From Bradyrhizobium sp. Gha (GTDB taxonomy: Bacteria > Pseudomonadota > Alphaproteobacteria > Rhizobiales > Xanthobacteraceae): DNA of 64,000 bases. The position numbers and the translations under genes are program-made. The stretch is from the NCBI RefSeq assembly GCF_900113735.1, contig NZ_FOQM01000007.1, positions 1-64,000 on the forward strand, in the 5' to 3' direction. Positions within the stretch are counted from its first letter, which is position 1, and each line of letters begins with the position of its first letter. The notes under the pieces are model-generated. The model saw only the letters and a list, made by a program, of their open reading frames with translations, did not search any database and was not told where the DNA came from. Shown piece by piece: positions 57,914-64,000 of the stretch.

Positions 57914-58370
57914 CGTCGGACCCAGAAGGCCACGGTACGCGCTGTTAGATGGGCCCCGGCTCTGCAGCGCATCACACCGCACGACGCTGCGCGTCGCCGG
58001 GAGCGCTGCGCACCGTCCGGAGCGTGAGAGCGTGGTCTTCACGCACGACTCTCTCCACATCGTCATTTGCGAGCGGAGCGAAACAATCCAGAATCCCTCC
58101 GCGGAGAGACGCTGGATTGCTTCATCGCAAGGGCTCCTCGCAATGACGGAGTGTGGGGTGACGCGGTCGTTCTCCAACTCGCATCTGTCTTTTAAAGCGG
58201 AATATTTTCGGGTGCGCGTCTTGCCCCACGGCTGGCGTGTTTTGCCCGACAGGCAACGCAAGCTGTTGTTGTCTGCTCCGAAGGCCCTCTAGCCTGTGTT
58301 GATTTGCCCGACTGGCCGTCACGTTGGTATGGTTCATGCAGTACCCTCAGCCTGTTCAGCTCCGACAAGA
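57914..58370. other. 457-bp gap with family A repeat and degenerate repeats
   Basis: No gene is supported. The stretch holds the family A repeat at 58061-58148 and, after it, short repeated phrases (TTTTGCCCGAC, ATTTGCCCGAC) common in Bradyrhizobium intergenic DNA. The promoter of argE presumably lies near its right end, but I see no clear hexamers. Confidence 0.55.
58061..58148. repeat. Intergenic palindromic repeat, family A (copy 2)
   Basis: It starts CGTCATTTGCGAG and ends CTCGCAATGACG, with CAATCCAGA and CTGGATTG inside. It is a shorter version of the copies at 2528-2642 and 60361-60477, which carry an extra inner hairpin. Confidence 0.82.
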
Positions 58371-59564
58371 ATGACAATGCCCAATCCAATCCTCCCGAGC
58401 TCACGCGCCGACCGCATCCGCAACATGCTCGCCGAGCTTGTTGCCTTCGACACCATCAGCGACCGCACCAATCTGCCCCTGATCGCGCACATCGAGAGCT
58501 ATCTCGCCTTCCTCGGTGTCAAGGGCGAGCGCATCACCGACGGAACAGGGACGAAGGCCTCGCTCTGGGTCACGATTGGGCCGGAGGATCGGCCCGGCCT
58601 CGTGCTGTCGGGCCACACCGACGTCGTGCCTGTCGTCGGCCAGGACTGGAGCCACGATCCATTCAAGCTCATCGAGCGCGACGGCAGGCTTTACGGCCGT
58701 GGCACGACCGACATGAAGGGTTTTGTCGCGGTGTGCCTCGCCATGGTGCCGGAGATGCTGGAAGCGAAGCTGACGACGCCGATCCATCTGGCGATCTCCT
58801 ATGACGAGGAGATCGGCTGCGTCGGCGTGCGGCCGATGCTGGCCGTGGTCGCGAAGAAGAAAGTGCGACCGCTCGGCGCCTTCATCGGCGAGCCGACCGA
58901 GATGAAGGTCATCATCGGCCACAAAGGCAAGCACGGCGTGCGTGCGACGTTCCACGGCCTCGCCCGCCACTCCTCGATCGCGCCCGATGGCGTCAACGCC
59001 ATCGAATATGCCGCCGAGCTGATCACCGAGATCCGCCGCCGCGCGGTGAAGCTCGCAAGCGAAGCCGAGCGCAACAGCCTCTACGACGTGCCCCATTCGA
59101 CGCTGCTGACCAGCATCGTGCATGGCGGCGCGGCGCTGAACATCGTGCCGGATATTTGCACCGTGGACTTCGAATGCCGCGGCATCGGCATCACCGAGTC
59201 CAGGGAGGTGACGGACGCGATCGTCGCCTGGGCCAAGGCCGAACTCGAGCCTGGGATGAAGGCGAAGAGCCCCGAATGCGGCATCGACTTCGAGGAGATC
59301 CTCGACTACCCCGCCCTCGACACCAAGGCCGACGCCGCCATCGTCACGCTGGCAAAGCAGCTAGCCGGCCGCAACGACCACGCCAAGGTCGCCTTCGGCA
59401 CCGAAGCCTGCCTGTTCGCCAGCATGGCCGAGATCCCCTCGGTGGTGATCGGCCCCGGCTCGATCGCGCAAGCGCATACGCCTGACGAGTTCGTGGAGAT
59501 GGCTGAGCTTGAGAAGTGCGCGGAGTTCGTGGAGAGGCTGATCGCGCATTGTGCGAAGAATTAA
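58371..59564 (+). CDS. argE: Acetylornithine deacetylase
   Basis: The 397-residue M20 metallopeptidase has the zinc-binding motif SGHTDVVPV (His82), GRGTTDMKGF (Asp114) and the catalytic/metal pair Glu146-Glu147 in SYDEEIG. It removes acetyl from N-acetylornithine in arginine synthesis; a role as a related deacylase is possible, but the pattern GTTDMKGF and length fit ArgE. Two starts are near each other (58371 and 58377); the first was chosen. Confidence 0.92.
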   Translation: MTMPNPILPSSRADRIRNMLAELVAFDTISDRTNLPLIAHIESYLAFLGVKGERITDGTGTKASLWVTIGPEDRPGLVLSGHTDVVPVVGQDWSHDPFKLIERDGRLYGRGTTDMKGFVAVCLAMVPEMLEAKLTTPIHLAISYDEEIGCVGVRPMLAVVAKKKVRPLGAFIGEPTEMKVIIGHKGKHGVRATFHGLARHSSIAPDGVNAIEYAAELITEIRRRAVKLASEAERNSLYDVPHSTLLTSIVHGGAALNIVPDICTVDFECRGIGITESREVTDAIVAWAKAELEPGMKAKSPECGIDFEEILDYPALDTKADAAIVTLAKQLAGRNDHAKVAFGTEACLFASMAEIPSVVIGPGSIAQAHTPDEFVEMAELEKCAEFVERLIAHCAKN

Positions 59565-59568
59565 GAAC

Positions 59569-59675
59569 GTAGGGCGGATTAGCCAGCGGCTGCGCGACGC
59601 GCAGTCGTGGGCGTAATCCGCCACTTCTCTCGGGTTGTGTGAGCGGCGGATTACGCTACGCTAATCCGCCGTACG
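59569..59675. repeat. GGCGGATTA...TAATCCGCC repeat region
   Basis: Two inverted copies of GGCGGATTA/TAATCCGCC flank short loops, including the near-perfect palindrome GGCGGATTACGCTACGCTAATCCGCC split here as GGCGGATTACG and CTAATCCGCC. It lies between converging argE and lysE-type genes. Confidence 0.75.
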
Positions 59676-59686
59676 GGTTCGGCGCC

Positions 59687-60310
59687 TCATCGCTCCTGCA
59701 AGGCCAGCCGCACGCCGACGGCGCAGTAGATTGTCCCGACCACCTTGCCCTGCCACTTCACCACGGCTGGATGGCGGCGCAGCAGATTGCCAAGTCGGCC
59801 GGCACCGACTGCGAACACGATCGTGCTGACCAGGCCGAGCAGCACGAAGAGGGCCCCGAGCGTGGCGAGTTGAAGTGCAATCGAGCCGTGCTCCGGTCGG
59901 ACAAACTGCGGCAGGAAGGCCAGGAAGAACAGCGCCGTTTTCGGATTGAGGACCTCCGTCAGCACAGCCTGCCGGAAGGCGCGGCCCGCGCTGATCGCAG
60001 GCGCACGGTTCAACTCGATCGGCGCCTTGTCGAGCATGGCGCGAATGCCGAGATAGATCAGGAACGCTGCGCCCGCATATTTGACGATGCTGAACAGCAG
60101 TGCCGAGGTCGCGATGATCGCCGACAGGCCTACGATGGCCATCGCGGTGTGGAAGACGTCCCCCGCAGCGATCCCCGCCCCTGTCGCGATGCCGACCCTC
60201 GTTCCGGAACTGGCCGCACGCGCCATGGTCAGCAATGTCGCTGGACCGGGAATGAAGACGAACCCGAGCACGATGAGGATATAGGTGACGAGTGTGGCGT
60301 GGTCGATCAT
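59687..60310 (-). CDS. LysE family amino-acid exporter
   Basis: The 207-residue inner-membrane protein has about six helices and the LysE/RhtB motifs FVFIPGPATLLTMARA near the N-terminus and EVLNPKTALFFLAFLPQF in the middle. Members export lysine, threonine, homoserine or similar compounds; the substrate is not deducible. The ATG at 60310 starts the homology. Confidence 0.9.
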   Translation of the reverse strand: MIDHATLVTYILIVLGFVFIPGPATLLTMARAASSGTRVGIATGAGIAAGDVFHTAMAIVGLSAIIATSALLFSIVKYAGAAFLIYLGIRAMLDKAPIELNRAPAISAGRAFRQAVLTEVLNPKTALFFLAFLPQFVRPEHGSIALQLATLGALFVLLGLVSTIVFAVGAGRLGNLLRRHPAVVKWQGKVVGTIYCAVGVRLALQER

Positions 60311-60360
60311 GGTCGCGGCTCCGAAGGCGGGTAGACGTACACGGGACCCGCGCGCCTGCC

Positions 60361-60477
60361 CGTCATTGCGAGGAGCTCGCGACAAAATTGCGTGGCAATT
60401 TTGCGCAGACGCGACGCAGCAATCCAGACCGCCTCCGTGGAAACATTCGGGATTGCTTCGCTACGCTCGCAATGACG
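60361..60477. repeat. Intergenic palindromic repeat, family A (copy 3)
   Basis: It begins CGTCATTGCGAG and ends CTCGCAATGACG with the inner hairpin CAAAATTGC/GCAATTTTG, in inverted order relative to the copy at 2528-2642. It lies between the lysE-type gene and the phosphotransferase gene. Confidence 0.85.
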
Positions 60478-60545
60478 GAGTGTGTGGGAACAGCCGCGCG
60501 TCAAAGCAAAACAAGGCCCGGCCACCCGCCGCGCCCCTGTCTCTC

Positions 60546-61604
60546 CTACACCGCGCCGGCCTTCTGCGCATACTCCCACGACGCCTTCGACAGCGGCACG
60601 GTACGCTTGGCTGACTCCAGTGCCTTGGCGTTGGCGGCGGTGCCGTCGCGGACGCGGCCGGCGATTCCTTGCGTGATGCCGGCGAGGCGGAACAGATTGT
60701 AGGCGAAGTACCAGTTGAGATCGGGCACCGTCATCTTGGTGACGTTGCAATAGATTTGCGCGGCTTCCTCAACGCTCGGGATGTTGAGCGCCTTGAGGTC
60801 GGCGCCTTCGAGCCCCGGCATGATCCACTGCATCAACAGGTAGGTGAAATCGGCCATGGGATCACCGAGCGTCGACAGCTCCCAGTCGAGCACGGCCTGG
60901 ACGCGCGGTTCCGTCGGATGGAAAATCATGTTGTCGAGGCGATAGTCGCCGTGGACGATCGAGACGCGCGCCTGTTCCGGCACGGTCTTGGGCAGCCATT
61001 CAGCGACCTTCTCGAACTCCGGAATGTGCTGGGTTTCGGATGCCCGATACTGCTTGGTCCAGCGGTCGATCTGGCGCGCGAAATAATTACCCGGCTTGCC
61101 AAACTCGCCAAGGCCGATCGCGTCAGGATCGTACATGTGGAGCTTCGCCAGCGTCTCGATCTTGCTGGTGAAGATTTTTCGGCGCGCATCGTTGTCCTGG
61201 CTCGGCAGCGTCGGATCCCAGAACACGCGGCCGTCTTCCATCGACATGATGTAGAAGGCCGCACCGATGATGCTGTCGTCCTGGCACAGCGCGTAGGCGT
61301 GCGCGACCGGAAAGCCCTGCTTTCCAAGGGCGGCGATGACGCGATACTCGCGATCGACCGCATGCGCCGAGGGCAGCAATTTGCCGAACGGCTTTCGGCG
61401 CATGACGTAGGAGCGCGTCGGTGTGTTCAGGCGATAGGTCGGATTGGATTGGCCGCCCTTGAACTGGAGCACGACCAGCGGGCCTGCAAAACCTTCGACG
61501 TTGTCGCGCATCCAGGCCTCGAGCCTGAGCTCGTCGAAGCGATGACGCTCCTCGACCGGCTTGGTGCCCGAGAAATCTTCGTCTTTCCTGACGCCATCAG
61601 CCAC
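60546..61604 (-). CDS. APH-family phosphotransferase (ACAD10/11 N-terminal-like)
   Basis: The 352-residue protein is an aminoglycoside-phosphotransferase-fold kinase with VHGDYRLDNMIFH (catalytic Asp220) and VLDWELSTLGDP (metal-binding Asp240). The subgroup next to acyl-CoA dehydrogenases resembles the kinase domain of human ACAD11, which phosphorylates 4-hydroxyacyl-CoA before dehydration and reduction. Here the downstream-strand neighbour at 61742 is indeed an acyl-CoA dehydrogenase, which supports that role. Antibiotic resistance is unlikely. Confidence 0.9.
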   Translation of the reverse strand: MADGVRKDEDFSGTKPVEERHRFDELRLEAWMRDNVEGFAGPLVVLQFKGGQSNPTYRLNTPTRSYVMRRKPFGKLLPSAHAVDREYRVIAALGKQGFPVAHAYALCQDDSIIGAAFYIMSMEDGRVFWDPTLPSQDNDARRKIFTSKIETLAKLHMYDPDAIGLGEFGKPGNYFARQIDRWTKQYRASETQHIPEFEKVAEWLPKTVPEQARVSIVHGDYRLDNMIFHPTEPRVQAVLDWELSTLGDPMADFTYLLMQWIMPGLEGADLKALNIPSVEEAAQIYCNVTKMTVPDLNWYFAYNLFRLAGITQGIAGRVRDGTAANAKALESAKRTVPLSKASWEYAQKAGAV

Positions 61605-61628
61605 GGTGACGCTCCCTCATTTTGTTGT

Positions 61629-61714
61629 CCGTCATTCCGGGATGGTGCGTCAGCACCAGACCCGGAATCTCGAGATTCCGGGTTCGATGCTTTCGCATCG
61701 CCCCGGAATGACGG
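61629..61714. repeat. Intergenic palindromic repeat, family C
   Basis: CCGTCATTCCGGG and CCCCGGAATGACGG form the ends, with inner hairpins GGTGCGTCAGCACC and CCCGGAATCTCGAGATTCCGGG. It lies between the dehydrogenase and phosphotransferase genes, both read leftwards. Confidence 0.82.
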
Positions 61715-61741
61715 TGGAGAGCGCTCTAGCGCTCCTCACTC

Positions 61742-62977
61742 TTAATGCTTGGGAGAGTTTGCATACTTCCTAACTTCGAGCCTGGCAATGGCGCGATTGT
61801 GCACCTCGTCCGGACCGTCGGCGAGCCGCAGCGTACGGATGTGGGCGTAGTCCTTGGCGAGGCCGGCGTCGTCAGAGACGCCCGCGCCGCCGAACGCCTG
61901 GATCGCCTCGTCGATGATCTTCAGCGCCATATTTGGTGCTGCGACCTTGATCATCGCGATCTCGGCCTGCGCGGTCTTGTTGCCGACCTTGTCCATCATG
62001 TCGGCGGCCTTGAGGCAGAGCAGACGCGTCATCTCGATATTGGTGCGGGCTTCGCCGATGCGCTGCTCCCACACCGAGTGCTCGACGATCCTCTTGCCGA
62101 AGGCGGTGCGCGAGGAAAGCCGCTTCACCATCTTCTCCAGCGCTTCCTCGGCCTTGCCGATGGTGCGCATGCAGTGGTGAATGCGGCCCGGCCCGAGGCG
62201 GCCCTGCGCGATCTCGAAGCCGCGGCCCTCGCCGAGCAGGATGTTCTCCTTGGGCACGCGCACGTTCTCGAGCAGCACCTGGGCGTGGCCGTGCGGCGCG
62301 TCGTCAAAGCCGAACACTGGCAGCATCTTTTCGACCTTGATGCCTGGCGTGTCGAGCGGCACCAGGATCTGAGACTGCTGCTGATGCTTGGCGGCGTTGA
62401 AATCGGTCTTGCCCATCAGGATCGCGATCTTGCAGCGGGGATCGCCAACGCCCGACGACCACCATTTGCGGCCATTGATGACGTAGTGATCGCCGTCCCT
62501 CTCGATGCGGGTCTCGATGTTGGTGGCGTCGGAGGACGCGACCGCCGGTTCCGTCATCAGGAAGGCGGAGCGGATCTCGCCGTCCATCAACGGGCGCAAC
62601 CATTTGCGCTTCTGCTCCTTGGAGCCGTAGCGGATGAACACTTCCATGTTGCCGGTGTCGGGCGCGGAGCAGTTGAACACTTCGGAGGCCCAGGTGATAC
62701 GCCCCATCTCTTCCGAAAGCAGCGCGTATTCGAGATTGGTCAATCCCGCACCGCGGAATTCGTCATCCTCATGCTCGCTCGGCGGCATGAACATGTTCCA
62801 GAGGCCTTGGGCCTTCGCCTTCTTCTTGAGGTCTTCGAGAACAGGGATCACCTTCCAGCGGTCGCCACTCTTGTCCTGCTGATCATAGATCGGCACCGCC
62901 GGACGCACGTGCTTGGCCATGAAGGATTGCACGCGCTCGAGCCATTCCTTCTGCTTGGGCGACATATCGAAGTCCAT
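61742..62977 (-). CDS. Acyl-CoA dehydrogenase (ACAD10/11-like)
   Basis: The 411-residue flavoenzyme has the family pattern [30 protein letters not shown] (FAD/acyl-CoA contact), [14 protein letters not shown] and a C-terminal [12 protein letters not shown] with the tail [18 protein letters not shown] (here [13 protein letters not shown]). It forms a trans-2 double bond in an acyl-CoA. The open frame goes up to 63142, but AGGAG before the ATG at 62977 and the homology fix the start. It is followed by the APH-like kinase gene, a pairing seen in ACAD11 as a fusion. Confidence 0.94.
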   Translation of the reverse strand: MDFDMSPKQKEWLERVQSFMAKHVRPAVPIYDQQDKSGDRWKVIPVLEDLKKKAKAQGLWNMFMPPSEHEDDEFRGAGLTNLEYALLSEEMGRITWASEVFNCSAPDTGNMEVFIRYGSKEQKRKWLRPLMDGEIRSAFLMTEPAVASSDATNIETRIERDGDHYVINGRKWWSSGVGDPRCKIAILMGKTDFNAAKHQQQSQILVPLDTPGIKVEKMLPVFGFDDAPHGHAQVLLENVRVPKENILLGEGRGFEIAQGRLGPGRIHHCMRTIGKAEEALEKMVKRLSSRTAFGKRIVEHSVWEQRIGEARTNIEMTRLLCLKAADMMDKVGNKTAQAEIAMIKVAAPNMALKIIDEAIQAFGGAGVSDDAGLAKDYAHIRTLRLADGPDEVHNRAIARLEVRKYANSPKH

Positions 62978-63121
62978 GGGACGCTCCTCGTCTCTCTCTC
63001 TCTCTTTGCGATCTCGTTTGTGCCGGACTGTCCTGCCGCAATGTGCGGCTCGCAAGCGCGAATGCGCGTTTGCGGGCCTCCGGAACCGGCTCGGTCGATG
63101 CGAACGAGTTGCGATTGCGGA

Positions 63122-63168
63122 TTGACTTTCTCCGGCCTTCAAACGATAGTTTCATACAACTGTTTGAA
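63122..63168 (+). promoter_or_regulatory. tetR promoter with overlapping operator
   Basis: TTGACT (63122-63127) and GATAGT (63145-63150) are 17 bp apart, a plausible promoter for the regulator. An inverted repeat with arms TTCAAAC and GTTTGAA (63138-63168) covers the -10 element, and AAAC-GATA-GTTT is nested in it. This suits a TetR-type autorepressor also shutting off the divergent acyl-CoA dehydrogenase. Confidence 0.6.
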
Positions 63169-63195
63169 TTGCAACTCCCTCCCTGAGGGCAATCC

Positions 63196-63858
63196 ATGGC
63201 CAGCGATCATACGAGGTCTGCCATTCTCGCCGCCGCCGAACGGCTCTATGCCGATCGCGGCTTCGGCGACGTCACGCTGCGCGACATCGTCGCGGAGGCA
63301 AACGTCAATCTGGCTGCCGTGAATTATCATTTCGGCTCGAAGGACGAGCTGATCGCGGAATTATTCGTCACGCGCTCGATCGCGACCAACCGCGAACGCC
63401 TGCGCGAATTGAAGGCGGCGGAAGAAGCAGGCGGCGGACGCGCGCCGATCGAGGTGATCTTGCGCGCGCTGGTGGGGCCGACGCTGCGCGGCTGCCTGGG
63501 CCCCGAGAACCAGCGCTCCACCGCGGCGCGCTTCATGATCCGCGCGTCCATCGAATCCGTGCCGCCGATCCGCCGCATCAAAAACCGCGAGATTGATCAC
63601 CTGCGCAAATTCGCAGGCGCCATGCGACGGGCCCTGCCCGATCGCAACGAAGTCGACATCTATTGGGGCCTGAATTTCGCACTCGCCATGGCGCACCACA
63701 CCATTCGCGAGAGCGAGCGCCTGACCAAGCTGTCGGACGGCCAATGCGATCTCGACGACGTCGAGGACGTGGTCGCCCGCGTCGTCAGCGTGGCGACGAT
63801 GGCGCTGACGGCGGGACGGACGGAGTCCAAGGCGTCGTCGAAGGTGGCTGCACGGTAG
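63196..63858 (+). CDS. TetR family transcriptional regulator
   Basis: The 220-residue protein has an N-terminal TetR helix-turn-helix (AAAERLYADRGFGDVTLRDI, NLAAVNYHFGSKDELI) and a variable ligand-binding C-terminal domain (about 80-200). It is divergent from the acyl-CoA dehydrogenase, with an operator-like inverted repeat in the shared promoter region, so it probably represses that locus and responds to an acyl-CoA or related compound. Confidence 0.93.
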   Translation: MASDHTRSAILAAAERLYADRGFGDVTLRDIVAEANVNLAAVNYHFGSKDELIAELFVTRSIATNRERLRELKAAEEAGGGRAPIEVILRALVGPTLRGCLGPENQRSTAARFMIRASIESVPPIRRIKNREIDHLRKFAGAMRRALPDRNEVDIYWGLNFALAMAHHTIRESERLTKLSDGQCDLDDVEDVVARVVSVATMALTAGRTESKASSKVAAR

Positions 63859-63861
63859 CGC

Positions 63862-64000
63862 TCACATCATCGCGATGCAGTCGATCTCGACGTCGAAGGG
63901 GCCGAACCATTCCGGCGTGCAGATGAAAATCCGCGCCGGCGGATCCACCGGGAAGTAGCGCGCATAGACCGTGTTGAATTCGGCGAAATGTTTCGTCGAG
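63862..64000 (-). CDS. RidA family protein (partial, 3' end only)
   Basis: The last 45 codons are visible, ending in DVEIDCIAMM. The pattern FAEFNTVYARYFP and PPARI fits RidA/YjgF enamine-imine deaminases, whose C-terminal beta strands read VEIDCIA. The start lies outside the window. Confidence is limited by the short stretch. Confidence 0.75.
   Translation of the reverse strand, partial: STKHFAEFNTVYARYFPVDPPARIFICTPEWFGPFDVEIDCIAMM

Noticed and set aside
60546..61604. Aminoglycoside resistance kinase
   Set aside because: The sequence type and the neighbouring acyl-CoA dehydrogenase point to an ACAD10/11-like hydroxyacyl kinase.
62991..63006. A TC dinucleotide run between the acyl-CoA dehydrogenase start and the tetR promoter
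   Set aside because: It lies upstream of the start codon, contains only about seven or eight units, and need not imply phase variation; the GAGAGA on the coding strand may simply assist ribosome binding.

Overview
The window looks like a chromosomal segment from a GC-rich alphaproteobacterium of the Bradyrhizobium/Rhodopseudomonas group (Nitrobacteraceae), most likely Bradyrhizobium. The grounds are the protein sequences of the ribosomal and RNA polymerase genes, the alphaproteobacterial gene set (ATP12-type chaperone, PccB, DUF4260, HxlR, DUF3828), the strong GC skew towards GAN/TCN/GCN codons, and several short palindromic intergenic repeats of a kind I associate with Bradyrhizobium. The genus is inferred from memory of families; no database search was run.

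Layout. (1) 1-14.2 kb is a mixed housekeeping segment: propionyl-CoA carboxylase beta (cut by the window edge), a DUF4260 membrane protein, a secreted dienelactone-hydrolase-like protein, an isolated FliK plus FlhB-C-terminus-like pair, an ATP12 chaperone, a DUF3828 protein, an RluA-type pseudouridine synthase, RarA, a DegP/DegQ protease, a Porin_O_P porin, a wrecked HxlR regulator beside its quinone-oxidoreductase partner, and an SDR enzyme. (2) 14.4-33.8 kb, all on the minus strand, is the joined str-S10-spc-alpha block: rpsL-rpsG-fusA-tuf-rpsJ through secY-adk-rpsM-rpsK-rpoA-rplQ. (3) 34.4-39.8 kb is a three-gene accessory cassette between the str block and rpoBC: a flavoprotein monooxygenase-like gene, an ABC exporter with acidic tails, and a flavin amine oxidase-methyltransferase fusion. 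The first two converge and overlap by 79 bp in antisense low-complexity sequence. (4) 40.0-53.9 kb, minus strand, is the second transcription/translation block: tRNA-Trp, secE-nusG-rplK-rplA, then an interposed 2-hydroxyacid dehydrogenase, then rplJ-rplL-rpoB-rpoC. (5) 54-64 kb carries metabolic genes: a beta-lactamase-fold hydrolase, two SDR enzymes, a histidine phosphatase, ArgE, a LysE exporter, an APH-type phosphotransferase, an acyl-CoA dehydrogenase with a divergent TetR regulator, and the end of a RidA-like gene.

How the parts work together. The two minus-strand blocks supply most of the core gene-expression machinery plus the Sec translocon (SecY, SecE). Many of their gene junctions hold a GC-rich hairpin or a palindromic repeat only 4-30 nt after the upstream stop codon. 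The APH-like phosphotransferase, acyl-CoA dehydrogenase, two SDRs and TetR gene at the right end look like a small fatty/acyl-CoA catabolic locus; a GTTTGAA-bearing operator candidate overlaps the tetR promoter and similar motifs sit before one SDR gene. The most unusual features are the cassette at 34.4-39.8 kb, a histone-H1-like lysine tail on adenylate kinase, and the HxlR remnant whose operator-like palindrome survives.
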